Shown piece by piece: positions 1 through 8,575 of a stretch of 43,706 nt of DNA (position 1 is its first letter; each line of letters begins with the position of its first letter). This DNA comes from an uncultured Prevotellaceae bacterium (GTDB taxonomy: Bacteria > Bacteroidota > Bacteroidia > Bacteroidales > Bacteroidaceae). The DNA lies in NCBI GenBank assembly GCA_947303855.1, contig CAMYZO010000018.1:1-43706 (forward strand), written 5' to 3'. Below the pieces are notes generated by a model that was not told the DNA's origin, did no database searches, and worked only from the letters and a program-made list of their open reading frames with translations. The translations under genes were made by a program, and so were the position numbers.

Positions 1-1106
1 CCTTGATGCCAATCATTTGCGACATCGCGTTAAAGAAAGGCATCCGTCCTGAGCGCCCCTGTGGCGTGGCCTCCATCGCCTCTCAGGTGGGCATCACCTG
101 CTCGCCCATCGCCGCTGCCGTCGTGGCCTTCGTCAGCATCTCCAATGCCAACCACTTCGACATCACCATCCCCCAGGTGCTCATGGTGTCTATCCCTGCC
201 TGCATCTGCGGTCTGATGGCTGCCGCTGCTGCCAGTTACCACCGCGGCCTCGACCTCGACAAGGACCCCGCGTTCCAGGCCAAGATCAAGGACCCCGCAC
301 AGTATAACTACATCTACGGCAGCGGTGCCACCACCCTCGACAAGGAGATTCCGCAGTCGGCCAAGAATGCCGTGTTCATTTTCCTCGGCGCCCTCGCCGT
401 CATCGTCTTCTTCGCTATCTTCCAGGATATGCTGCCCCACTACAACACCCTTCGGGCCATCAAGGGCGTAGACCCGCTGAACATCAATCCCGTCCTCAGC
501 GTCACCGCCGACCAACTGGTGAAGGCCAACCTGCAGGTAGAGGGTATGACCGAATACTTCCAGAAACCGCTGGCCATGAACCTCGTCATCCAGATTGTCA
601 TGATCAGCGCCGCCGCCCTGATGATTATCTTCTGCAAGGCTGCTCCTAAGAAGGCCGTGGCCGGTCCCGTCTGGCAGTCGGGCATGGTGGCCGTCGTCGC
701 CATCTACGGCATCGCCTGGCTTGCCGACACCTACTTCTCCAACTACCTCGGCGAGATGAAACTCATGCTGGCCGACGTCGTCAGCGCCTATCCCTGGTCT
801 ATCGCCCTGGTGTTCTTCCTCGTCTCGGTGCTCATCAACTCTCAGGGTGCCGTTGTCGTGGCCATGCTGCCCCTGGCCTACTCGCTGGGCATCTCCGGTC
901 CCGTGCTCCTCGGCGTACTGCCTTCGGTCTACGGTTACTTCTTTATCCCCAACTACCCCTCGGATATTGCCACTGTCAACTTCGACCGCTCCGGCACCAC
1001 CGTTATTGGCAAGTACCTGCTGAACCACTCGTTCATGATGCCCGGACTCATTTGTGTCTTCACCTCCACCATCGTGGCTTATCTGCTCTCAATGCTGTTC
1101 TATTAA
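1..1106 (+). CDS. dcuB: Anaerobic C4-dicarboxylate transporter DcuB, 5'-truncated by the window edge
   Basis: Inner-membrane antiporter that exchanges C4-dicarboxylates such as fumarate and succinate; in Bacteroidales this fits succinate export during fumarate respiration. The visible 367 residues match the C-terminal four fifths of E. coli DcuB, including IRPERP near the start, GLDLDKD, the YPSDIATVNFDRSGTT stretch and NHSFMMPGL near the end. About 110-120 N-terminal residues lie outside the window, so the TTG and ATG codons near position 3 are internal. Several hydrophobic helices are evident. DcuB-type residues make DcuA less likely. It is followed by a hairpin terminator and converges on the polysaccharide operon. 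Confidence 0.93.
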   Translation, partial: LMPIICDIALKKGIRPERPCGVASIASQVGITCSPIAAAVVAFVSISNANHFDITIPQVLMVSIPACICGLMAAAAASYHRGLDLDKDPAFQAKIKDPAQYNYIYGSGATTLDKEIPQSAKNAVFIFLGALAVIVFFAIFQDMLPHYNTLRAIKGVDPLNINPVLSVTADQLVKANLQVEGMTEYFQKPLAMNLVIQIVMISAAALMIIFCKAAPKKAVAGPVWQSGMVAVVAIYGIAWLADTYFSNYLGEMKLMLADVVSAYPWSIALVFFLVSVLINSQGAVVVAMLPLAYSLGISGPVLLGVLPSVYGYFFIPNYPSDIATVNFDRSGTTVIGKYLLNHSFMMPGLICVFTSTIVAYLLSMLFY

Positions 1107-1163
1107 GTTGTAGTCCGCATAAGTGCAAGAAAACCTGCCCCAAGTGTAAGCACTAATATAATA

Positions 1164-1206
1164 AATCGACAGCGACAGTGGTACTACCATTGTCGCTGTC
1201 GATTTT
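1164..1206. terminator. Bidirectional hairpin terminator between dcuB and the exopolysaccharide operon
   Basis: Arms at 1164-1183 and 1185-1204 are complementary over about 20 bp with one G-T pair, giving a long stem on either strand. The plus-strand side ends GATTTT; the minus-strand side continues TTTATTATATT. It lies between two convergent genes, so it probably ends both transcripts. Confidence 0.8.
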
Positions 1207-1233
1207 GGTGGGGGTGTACTTTACCACCAGACC

Positions 1234-3705
1234 TTACTTCGTCAGATAAACTATCACCATGGCAATCGTCGAAGCCATACTTGCAAGACCAGTTCCAATC
1301 CCAAGCCACTGGGCAGGGGTCATAGCCTCCTTCTTAGGTTTCGATGGCACCACGATTTCACAGCCAGGGGTAATTCTTGTACCGCTCTTTGCCATGGCCA
1401 TCGTACCATTCGGATAGATAACATACGTCTTCGACTTCTTGGCCCTCTGTCCGAAGCCACCAGCCTGGCGAATATACCACTTGTAGTTTTTATCACCTGT
1501 GAACGCCACCGTATTGGCAAACATAACATCGCCACTGATTTTCACCGTTCCCTCATACTCAGGAATAATCAGTTTATCACCTTCTCTCAACACAACATCT
1601 GCATCACTGCCTGGATGTTTCAGTGCCTCGTCAAGTCTGATGCCCACAGTGTATATATCACTTGTTTCCAACTTTTCAAGCGAAACCGAGTCTTTGTCAT
1701 CTTTACTCATTTCCGCTGTCTTTAGGGCCATGTCTCTGCGGGCACGCTCCATTTCGTTCATCCGGCGTTCCAGTCGGGCACCCTCTACATAGGCATCCTT
1801 GGTCACACCACCGGCCAGTCGCACCAGGTCGCTTATTCGCTGGTTTTTCTTCTCCAGGGTATAAGCGCCACCGAAGGTCACCTCTCCCTCCACAAACACC
1901 TGCCGGGGCTCGAAGAAACCTGGACTGCGGCGTACCTGTACGATATCGTAAGGCTCCAAGGTGAATCCCGGCTTGCCGTCGATAACGAATCCATCCTTCA
2001 GTGAAAACGAGAACGTCTGAGCAATCTTACTGTCCGAGACTGTCGCCTTGGGATCAACCAGCCGTCGCGACACGTCAACCTTTGCCACCGAGGCAGCATC
2101 CGTCAGGCCGCCGGCCTGCATCACCAGGTCCTCAATGGTCATGTTTGCCGCCCACTGATAGTCGCCAGGCATCAGCACCTCTCCATTGATGGTTACTGTT
2201 CTATTGCTAATCAGTTCTGCCTGAGTCGGAATGAAAAGTACATCTTCGTTTGCCAAAGGAATATCAGCCACTCTGCCTGCCATAATCGCAGCCACATCAA
2301 CTGGAATCACCTCTAAGGAACGGTCTGCCCGCAGGCGTTTCAGTACAGCATGACCCGTAAAAGCATCTTCGGTCAGGCCGTCAGCATGTTCTATCAGCCC
2401 GCGTATGGTCGTGACCTTATCGCCAATCTGATACAGTCCGGGGCGGAACACAGCCCCCTGCACCTCCGCTACTGACTCATAGCGGTTCAGCATGCTGCCC
2501 ACTTCCACAATGTCACCATCAACCAGGTGGAAAGTCGCCTGTTCAAACTCACCTATATTAAACACCCCATACTTTTCACCATGATGGCGAGTCAGCCTAA
2601 CGCTCTTTTGATAAGCGTCACCCGTTAAGCCGCCAGCGTACTCCAGCAAAGTAGCAACACTCTCCGTCTTACGCATCTCATAGAACATTGGGCGCTTCAC
2701 ATTTCCAGAAGCCCCCACCAGACAATCGTAAGTTCCAACCTGAATAACATCACCCTCCTGAAGCCGTATGTTTCCAGCAAGCCGGCCGTGCAAAATGTAT
2801 TCATACACATCGACAGTCGTCACCAGATGTCCGTTACGGAATACGTGGATATTACGCAGAGTACCCAGTTCGTTAATTCCCCCAGCCATATAAAGAGCAT
2901 GAAACACTGACGCAAAGGCACTCAGATGATACGTTCCTGGCACCTTCACCTCACCCATCACGCTTACCAGAATTGTTCTGGTCTGCCCTACCGAAAGTTT
3001 CACTGCTGAACTACTATATCGCGCACCGACACTGCCACGCACCTTATTCTGTGCAGCAGCGACCGTCAAACCGCTCACTTGCACTGGACCATAACCAGGA
3101 ACATTAACCGCACCCTCCGGTGAGACTGTCAGCTGGAATGTCTTCTGCGAAGCGCCATAAATATCTATTACAAGTACGTCGCCAGGACCAATGACAAAAC
3201 TCTGCGGAGTAGCTATATTCATGTTGGGTTCAAACGATAGCAATTTATTATTGAAGATATCGCGTCCAAACACCTTTTTCCGATCCAGTTCAGTACTATT
3301 TTCGCGTACATAGTCTGCAACGTTCTGTTGAATTTCGGCATATCTTATATCAGCATCTTCGTTAGCTTCATCTGTGGTACCCGACTTCCCCGATGTCAGA
3401 TTCTGTTTTGCTTCACTGTTGTTAGAACGGAGTCTTGCGCCAAGCTCTTGTTCGGCTGCATCCGCATTACCACTTAATCCTCGGCTCCGAAGCTGTTTAC
3501 CATATTCGGCACGCACTCTGCGAATCTGTTCAACAGTCACTCCCTTCTGCACCAATTTAGTAACAACCTGCGATTGTGAAGTTCCAGCGCTTAGTTCTTT
3601 TTTTATAAACTCAGCCACCTGGGTATCGCTCATCATCTGAGCCATCAGCGGTCCGCTGAACAGCAACAGCATAACCACTGTTAACAATAGACTTTTACTT
3701 TTCAT
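1234..3705 (-). CDS. SLBB-domain outer-membrane polysaccharide export protein (Wza-like)
   Basis: Predicted exit channel carrying the finished polysaccharide across the outer membrane. The 823 residues begin with a signal peptide (hydrophobic residues 6-20, then MAQ). A charged, Asn/Ser-rich region spans roughly 75-145. The polysaccharide export domain follows at about 165-245, with the signature VIGPGDVLVIDIYG at 171-184. Successive SLBB repeats fill the rest; they recur with the motif MAGGINE / YAGGLTGDA / AGGLTDAA / LAGGVTKDA. A hydrophobic helix (about 797-820) ends the protein, so it may be anchored by its C-terminus. At more than twice the length of E. coli Wza it is the multi-SLBB form common in Bacteroidetes. 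It is the last gene of the locus, 21 bp after the sugar-phosphate transferase. Confidence 0.92.
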   Translation of the reverse strand: MKSKSLLLTVVMLLLFSGPLMAQMMSDTQVAEFIKKELSAGTSQSQVVTKLVQKGVTVEQIRRVRAEYGKQLRSRGLSGNADAAEQELGARLRSNNSEAKQNLTSGKSGTTDEANEDADIRYAEIQQNVADYVRENSTELDRKKVFGRDIFNNKLLSFEPNMNIATPQSFVIGPGDVLVIDIYGASQKTFQLTVSPEGAVNVPGYGPVQVSGLTVAAAQNKVRGSVGARYSSSAVKLSVGQTRTILVSVMGEVKVPGTYHLSAFASVFHALYMAGGINELGTLRNIHVFRNGHLVTTVDVYEYILHGRLAGNIRLQEGDVIQVGTYDCLVGASGNVKRPMFYEMRKTESVATLLEYAGGLTGDAYQKSVRLTRHHGEKYGVFNIGEFEQATFHLVDGDIVEVGSMLNRYESVAEVQGAVFRPGLYQIGDKVTTIRGLIEHADGLTEDAFTGHAVLKRLRADRSLEVIPVDVAAIMAGRVADIPLANEDVLFIPTQAELISNRTVTINGEVLMPGDYQWAANMTIEDLVMQAGGLTDAASVAKVDVSRRLVDPKATVSDSKIAQTFSFSLKDGFVIDGKPGFTLEPYDIVQVRRSPGFFEPRQVFVEGEVTFGGAYTLEKKNQRISDLVRLAGGVTKDAYVEGARLERRMNEMERARRDMALKTAEMSKDDKDSVSLEKLETSDIYTVGIRLDEALKHPGSDADVVLREGDKLIIPEYEGTVKISGDVMFANTVAFTGDKNYKWYIRQAGGFGQRAKKSKTYVIYPNGTMAMAKSGTRITPGCEIVVPSKPKKEAMTPAQWLGIGTGLASMASTIAMVIVYLTK

Positions 3706-3726
3706 CTTTTTTATATTTATTTTTTT

Positions 3727-5133
3727 TCAATATGCATTTTTATCATGAACAAAAACGGTCTTCGCCGTCATCCAGATGATACGCAGGTCGAGCCAGAAGT
3801 TCCAGTTTTCCATATACCAGATGTCACGCTTCACGCGCTCCTCCATCTGCCAGAGTTCACGCGTCTCACCACGGAAACCCGTCACCTGCGCCCAACCCGT
3901 TACACCGGGCTTCACAAAGTGGCGCACCATATACTTACCTATCAACTGCGAGTACATCTCCGTATGAGCCAGCATGTGCGGCCTTGGTCCCACTATCGAC
4001 ATGTCGCCCATCAGCACGTTCCAGAACTGTGGCAGCTCATCAATGTTCGCCTTCCGCATGAAGTTACCAAAAGCATATTTACGCGGATCGTCTGCCGTGG
4101 CCTGCACCCTGTCAGCATCCTTGTTGACATGCATAGACCGGAACTTGTACATCCAGAACTCCTTTCCGTCCAGTCCTGTCCGTAACTGCTTGAAGAAAAT
4201 TGGCCCCGGACTCTGCCATTTGATAATCAGTGCTACAATCGGGAAGAAAGGAAGCATACACAGTAGCAACAGCGCCGAAAATGTTACATCAAACGCACGC
4301 TTCATAAGTCTGTTCACTGGGTTCTGCAGCGGGTTTTCGTAAGTTGTGTACACCTCGATGTCGTCCATCATCTCCCGCTTCAGACTGATGCCCAGCGACT
4401 CCACAGACATCGGCACATAGAAGAAGCGTACCACATGCTGGTCGCAGTACATCGACAGCCGTTTCACCGTCTCATGGTCACGGCGCGAGAGGCAGACATA
4501 CAGTTCATCGCCCACTTCCACTTCCCGACCTTCATCCATTCTCTTCAGCAGTTCCTGTAGCGAGCCCATTCTGGTGAGTCCCTCCAGACTACCCTCCGGC
4601 TTTTCATCCGCATAGTAGCCCAGCACCTTGTAACCCGTTGTCGGGTCGCTCACCATCCGCTCATACACATTCTGCAGTTCCTTGTCAGAGCCTACCAGAG
4701 TCGCCATACGCGTATTGCCGCCCGCCATGCGGTAACGCTTCACCGCCCTGCGTTCCATAATGCGCGAGATAATCAGCAGCACCAACAAGCATGCTCCTAT
4801 GCCAGCCAATGGCCAGCCCACTTGTCTGCGAAGATCAATAATCTTCAGCATCAGAAATGTTAGGGCAGTCTGTGTCATGACCAGCATAATAACCCGTTGC
4901 AGCATGTCGGTAGCTGTCACCATACGCTGGTGAATGATTGTCGAGAACCGGTATTGGCTCATCACCATACCCAGGTTACTCATCAGCCAAAACACCTGAA
5001 TACGCGTCCTACCCCAATTCGACACATCAGGATAGTACTGCAGGAATAAGACCACCAGCACATTCAGTATCAGGAAATCAATGCCGATGACCATCCACTT
5101 GATAAGATTATTTGTGTTATTGTTATTTCTCAT
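3727..5133 (-). CDS. Undecaprenyl-phosphate sugar phosphotransferase (WcaJ/WbaP-like initiating transferase)
   Basis: Starts repeat-unit synthesis by moving a sugar-1-phosphate from a UDP-sugar to undecaprenyl phosphate on the inner membrane. The 468-residue protein has four N-terminal hydrophobic segments (about 11-33, 45-60, 80-98, 106-125), then a Rossmann-like CoA_binding_3 region (about 140-245). A re-entrant hydrophobic segment (280-304) precedes the bacterial sugar transferase domain. Visible signatures: SPGPIFFKQ at 308, YKFRSM at 329-334, DELPQFWNV at 365 followed by GDMSIVGPRP, and KPGVTGWAQVTG at 408-419. All expected catalytic-domain motifs are intact. Which sugar is transferred cannot be read from the sequence. 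It is separated from the rest of the locus by a repeat-rich gap, so it may have its own promoter, though I found no consensus one. Confidence 0.93.
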   Translation of the reverse strand: MRNNNNTNNLIKWMVIGIDFLILNVLVVLFLQYYPDVSNWGRTRIQVFWLMSNLGMVMSQYRFSTIIHQRMVTATDMLQRVIMLVMTQTALTFLMLKIIDLRRQVGWPLAGIGACLLVLLIISRIMERRAVKRYRMAGGNTRMATLVGSDKELQNVYERMVSDPTTGYKVLGYYADEKPEGSLEGLTRMGSLQELLKRMDEGREVEVGDELYVCLSRRDHETVKRLSMYCDQHVVRFFYVPMSVESLGISLKREMMDDIEVYTTYENPLQNPVNRLMKRAFDVTFSALLLLCMLPFFPIVALIIKWQSPGPIFFKQLRTGLDGKEFWMYKFRSMHVNKDADRVQATADDPRKYAFGNFMRKANIDELPQFWNVLMGDMSIVGPRPHMLAHTEMYSQLIGKYMVRHFVKPGVTGWAQVTGFRGETRELWQMEERVKRDIWYMENWNFWLDLRIIWMTAKTVFVHDKNAY

Positions 5134-5160
5134 ATCGTTTGATAGTTACAATATGTAGCC

Positions 5161-5204
5161 TTCATTCAGGTCGTTTGGAGCCTCCATTCGGGTCGTTTGG
5201 AGGC
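5161..5204 (-). repeat. Two 22-bp direct repeats with a hairpin in the leader of the sugar transferase gene
   Basis: Units 5161-5182 and 5183-5204 agree at 19 of 22 positions (core GGTCGTTTGGAG on the plus strand). The second unit also contributes an inverted repeat, GCCTCCA (5180-5186) with TGGAGGC (5198-5204), an 11-nt loop and a 7-bp stem. The array ends 27 bp upstream of the start codon, in a position where it could be a regulator site or a leader structure. Function is unknown. Confidence 0.6.
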
Positions 5205-5404
5205 GTTAAATGCTATAAATTTATTGGACATTCCGGTACAATGAAAAAGTCAAGTTTTGAGGCTGTTTTGCCCATTTTCACCGTTTAAGAAGGTTAAATA
5301 TGTTATATTTTCGTAATTTGTCATTGAAAAGTGGGCAATGTGCGACACCGGGATTGGCTGCTGTCGTAAATTTGCAACTGCGTTGCTGCTCACCGTTGCG
5401 GCAA

Positions 5405-5508
5405 TTCCCCAGGGGCTCCAAGGGTAGTGTACCCCCCTCTATAGGCCCCCTATATAAGGGGGGCCATGAGGGGGGGACCCCAACACTACCCTTGGAGCCC
5501 CTGGGGAA
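5405..5508. repeat. Large palindrome with perfect 26-bp arms
   Basis: The 26 bp at 5405-5430 are the exact reverse complement of 5483-5508. Inside, a second pair of C-rich/G-rich arms (about 5432-5439 with 5468-5475) and a third (about 5444-5451 with 5457-5465) allow a nested fold of almost the whole 104 bp. It lies in the gap between the nucleotidyltransferase-like gene and the initiating sugar transferase gene. It could act as a terminator or attenuator, or be a miniature dispersed element. I see no transposase or target-site duplication. Confidence 0.75.
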
Positions 5509-5570
5509 ACGGCGGGACGGCCGGTTTGAGCCAGTTATGCAACGCCATGCTATTTTTGAGCTATCTGTCT

Positions 5571-5660
5571 TCCCCCTACAGGGGGAGTTTCACCACTATC
5601 TGTCCTCCCCCTACAGAAGGAGTTTCACCACTATTTATTCTCCCCCTACAGGGGGAGTTA
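5571..5660. repeat. Three-unit 35-bp tandem repeat with C-rich/G-rich palindromic core
   Basis: Units start at 5571, 5606 and 5641, an exact 35-bp period; the third is shortened to about 20 bp. Each begins TCCCCCTACAG and units 1 and 2 share the tail AGTTTCACCACTAT. The CTCCCCCTACAGGGGGAG core is nearly self-complementary. Short palindromic C/G blocks of this kind are common between genes in Bacteroidetes. It lies just beyond the stop codon of the upstream gene, where it could fold in the transcript. The rest of the 5134-5689 gap shows no credible gene. Confidence 0.7.
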
Positions 5661-5689
5661 GATGGGGGCATACGGGTAGGAAACATAGA

Positions 5690-6760
5690 TTAGTTATATC
5701 TCAGACGCCAGAAGAAATGATACGTTCTGAAAATAGGTTCGCTGAGAGCCTCAACAGGATACTCTCTAACAAAATGCAAGTTTCTCCAATGTTTCAAGAA
5801 ATATTTCGTACCTGCTCCATGTCTTGTCAGCCCAGAATATTTTCCAAAATTTCCGCCTTTAAATATTTCCCTTCCAAGTGTTCTCCCGCGACGTTTGTCT
5901 GTAGGAACAATCAAGAAATCATCTTCTAAGCCCAAAACACGCTGTAAGACAAACATCACAGCACCCGCAAATTTATACAAATTGAGATACTTCAACTTGC
6001 TCACCACCCAATCGGTATCTATACCATTTCTTTTAGCTTCCTTCAACAAATAGAAATAGTCAATCATCTGCCTCAAGCCAATGCCTTCATCAAAGAAGTG
6101 GTGCATCAAATGTGCCATTTGGTATATCAGATTGAATTCCAACGTTGGAACAGGAATACGTCCCACCCCATCAGGCAAATCAACAAAGTTCTGGCATTGT
6201 TTGTCTATCTCGGATGCATAGAATTTCCTGAGTCTTCTGTTGTAAAAAGGATTATTCATTATGCCTGGTACAAAATGAGCCTCCACTGACACATCATCAA
6301 CGTGATAACCAATATGGTAAATACGAATTTCTTCAATCTCATATCTACGTCTCACATTGTCGATAATCGCATCTCTATCAGCATCTATCCAAACATCAAT
6401 GTCTCCAGGAGATCGCAGTAACGGCGTATTATATAAAACAGCATTACCTTGGCCTTTCAGTATACAACAACTCAATCCATCATTTACCAAATGTGCTGCA
6501 ATATCCACACACTTTTGATTCATCACAGCATTTCTTTTCTTGATTTTTTCTGCCTGTGATAACCATTTCAAGAATATCGGCCGTGGAATATCCACCCCTT
6601 TATCCTTTAGCTTCAAGACACCATTAAACATAACACCAACAATAGCCTGTTGGCGGGCAAACTGGTACATTTTTTCCCATTCAACCGTCTCAATTCCCTT
6701 AGGAACCGATTTGTCTGAGGTCAAACAAAAAGTAAGAAAATCGAATACTATTCTAGACAT
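5690..6760 (-). CDS. Nucleotidyltransferase-family protein (NTP_transf_5-like)
   Basis: The 356-residue protein carries the hallmarks of the nucleotidyltransferase-fold family Pfam calls NTP_transf_5: LKGQGNA at 101-107 and RSPGDIDVWI at 116-125, where the two aspartates are expected to hold a metal ion. Such proteins occur in capsule and exopolysaccharide loci, but their substrate is not established, so the role here is open. A polymer-modifying nucleotidyl transfer is one possibility. No signal peptide or membrane segment is visible, so it should be cytoplasmic. Its start overlaps the end of the upstream epimerase gene by 13 bp, indicating cotranscription and probably coupled translation. 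Confidence 0.8.
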   Translation of the reverse strand: MSRIVFDFLTFCLTSDKSVPKGIETVEWEKMYQFARQQAIVGVMFNGVLKLKDKGVDIPRPIFLKWLSQAEKIKKRNAVMNQKCVDIAAHLVNDGLSCCILKGQGNAVLYNTPLLRSPGDIDVWIDADRDAIIDNVRRRYEIEEIRIYHIGYHVDDVSVEAHFVPGIMNNPFYNRRLRKFYASEIDKQCQNFVDLPDGVGRIPVPTLEFNLIYQMAHLMHHFFDEGIGLRQMIDYFYLLKEAKRNGIDTDWVVSKLKYLNLYKFAGAVMFVLQRVLGLEDDFLIVPTDKRRGRTLGREIFKGGNFGKYSGLTRHGAGTKYFLKHWRNLHFVREYPVEALSEPIFRTYHFFWRLRYN

Positions 6761-7761
6761 ACCCTCTTGTTGTCTTCAAACCAATCTGTCAGAGCATCCT
6801 CAAACGTCCACTTAAAGACATACCCTGAATCACTCATTTTCCTTCCGCTAATATTAGTTGAAATCTGCAGTTTCTTGACTCTTGCAGGACAAATACCCAT
6901 GGGGCTACCCAGCAACTTAGCACAGAATGCAGCAGGCATTATTAGTGTGTTAGGAATATATGGTACATATTGCTTCATACAAGTTACCCTCTTCATCGCC
7001 TCAACTATCTGTTCAATAGTAAATGCCGGCTCAAATGTACAGTTATACAACTCATAAGCCGACTTTCGTTCTTCAACATTCCAAAGTATAAAGCGCACCA
7101 ACTCCTTGACATACACACAAGCCTTAATAGTATCTTTGCGCCCAGGATATGCAAATGTATGTTTACGAATACCCCAATACAAACGGCTGAAATTTCCGTT
7201 CTCGCCTTTACCGAATACCACGCCAGGGCGCACAATCGTCAGTTTGCGTCCTTCACCACCTCTCTGCCATGCAATATGTATTTTCTCCGCTACCAACTTA
7301 GAAATGCCATAGGGCGTGTTAGGAGTTGGCAAAGTCGTTTCTTCTTTCAGTTGTTCAGAAGCACCGTATGGAGCAATCGATGAAGTAAAAACCATTTTTT
7401 TTATTCCATACTTCTCTGCAAATGCACACACATTCTCCGCTCCACGAATGTTAGTTTCGAAATACTCAATATCGTCATGACCTGGTGTGCGGTGGACTGC
7501 TGCAAAATTAAAGATCACATCTTCAGGAGTAGGCTCAAATGGTAACTTGCTGATAGGTTTTCTCACATCACACTCAACATAAGCAGACCTCAGTGTTTCA
7601 CCTTCACATACAGCAGGCTTATAGTTTTTCACTACGGGGTTAGGGGTACCAGGCTTCACTATATCCAGATTCCACACTTTAGCCTCTGGATGTTCTGCCA
7701 ATATCAAATTTGTCAAGTGTGTACCAATAAACCCTGTTCCACCTGTGATAATATAGTTCAT
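6748..7761 (-). CDS. NAD-dependent epimerase/dehydratase (extended SDR)
   Basis: Likely makes or alters a nucleotide sugar for the polysaccharide. The 337-residue protein starts with the Rossmann nucleotide-binding motif GGTGFIGTH at 7-15. It has the SDR active-site YGISK motif, with a serine/threonine-rich stretch (MVFTSSIAPYG) supplying the catalytic Ser/Thr, and a VRPGVVFG segment typical of extended SDRs. Whether it is a 4-epimerase, dehydratase or reductase cannot be settled from motifs. It overlaps the upstream glycosyltransferase gene by 4 bp (ATGA) and the downstream nucleotidyltransferase gene by 13 bp, so the three are translationally linked. Confidence 0.88.
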   Translation of the reverse strand: MNYIITGGTGFIGTHLTNLILAEHPEAKVWNLDIVKPGTPNPVVKNYKPAVCEGETLRSAYVECDVRKPISKLPFEPTPEDVIFNFAAVHRTPGHDDIEYFETNIRGAENVCAFAEKYGIKKMVFTSSIAPYGASEQLKEETTLPTPNTPYGISKLVAEKIHIAWQRGGEGRKLTIVRPGVVFGKGENGNFSRLYWGIRKHTFAYPGRKDTIKACVYVKELVRFILWNVEERKSAYELYNCTFEPAFTIEQIVEAMKRVTCMKQYVPYIPNTLIMPAAFCAKLLGSPMGICPARVKKLQISTNISGRKMSDSGYVFKWTFEDALTDWFEDNKRVCLE

Positions 7762-8570
7762 TTTTTATATCCCAATTCGTTTAACAAGTTTCTATTCCAT
7801 TCTCTGCGTTCCCTGTCAAAAAACCACCCCCACTTTGTAAAATACTTACACATATTCCACATGTGAATCTTCAACATCTTCTTACTCTTATACGATGCAG
7901 CTCTATGAGCATGTACAACCGTTACTCCAGGCCAAAACATAGTACGATATAGTCTATGCATTCGACGTGTTATATCAATATCTTCAGGATACATAAAAAA
8001 ACGTTCATCAAACAAACCTACCTTCTCAAAGCAACTCACTCGAAAAAACATAAAACTACCCTGATGGTAAGGTACATTTAACTCACGTTTGTGGTCAAAC
8101 ATTTTCAGCATATATCTATAATTCATTCCTTCTACTAACTTTTGAGGGAGAAATCTACGGAACATCAAATTTGCAGGAGTTGGCAACAACCTACATGTAT
8201 ACTGCATCTCACCGTTAGGATAAACGATATTTGGCTGAACCATTGCCACATCAGTATGCTTATCCAAATAATCCGCCAGTTTATCTATATCTGAAGGCGC
8301 ACAATACACATCAGAATTAAGTACCAGATGATACCTACTCTTAATACATAGCGCCTTCCTAAGAGCTATATTATGCGCAGAACCATATCCAACATTATTA
8401 CTTTGAATATATTCAACATTAACATAGTCTTCACAGAACTGTTCCAAATACTTCTGTTTAGAATTATCAACAATAAAAATCCTATCTATACTGGGACTTG
8501 TTAGAGAAGACAAGCATTTTTTCAGTTCATCAATATCTGTCTTATATGTTACAATTGAAGCCGTTATCAT
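7758..8570 (-). CDS. Family 2 glycosyltransferase (rhamnosyltransferase-like)
   Basis: Adds one sugar to the lipid-linked repeat unit at the cytoplasmic face of the inner membrane. The 270-residue protein has a GT-A fold pattern: an N-terminal ASIVTYKTD strand, FIVDNSK, the nucleotide-sugar/metal segment LVLNSDVYCAP, and a downstream GLFDERFFMYPEDIDITRR block in which ED is the usual catalytic-base position. This arrangement is typical of the WcaA/rhamnosyltransferase-like GT2 subgroup. Donor sugar and acceptor are unknown. Its stop overlaps the start of the epimerase gene by 4 bp, and it lies 5 bp after the preceding GT4 gene. Confidence 0.9.
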   Translation of the reverse strand: MITASIVTYKTDIDELKKCLSSLTSPSIDRIFIVDNSKQKYLEQFCEDYVNVEYIQSNNVGYGSAHNIALRKALCIKSRYHLVLNSDVYCAPSDIDKLADYLDKHTDVAMVQPNIVYPNGEMQYTCRLLPTPANLMFRRFLPQKLVEGMNYRYMLKMFDHKRELNVPYHQGSFMFFRVSCFEKVGLFDERFFMYPEDIDITRRMHRLYRTMFWPGVTVVHAHRAASYKSKKMLKIHMWNMCKYFTKWGWFFDRERREWNRNLLNELGYKK

Positions 8571-8575
8571 ACTTT

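Noticed and set aside
30..1028. Long minus-strand open frame of 332 codons opposite dcuB
   Set aside because: It is rich in Gly, His, Asp and Val with no domain, and mirrors codon bias of the clear dcuB frame on the other strand.
5571..5660. CRISPR-like array
   Set aside because: The 35-bp period is contiguous: there are no unique spacers between repeats, only three units, and no cas genes.
5300..5929. Plus-strand open frame of 209 codons across the repeat-rich gap
   Set aside because: It consists largely of translated repeats (SPPTGG, PLQGE types) and runs into the antisense of the nucleotidyltransferase-like gene; no domain is visible.
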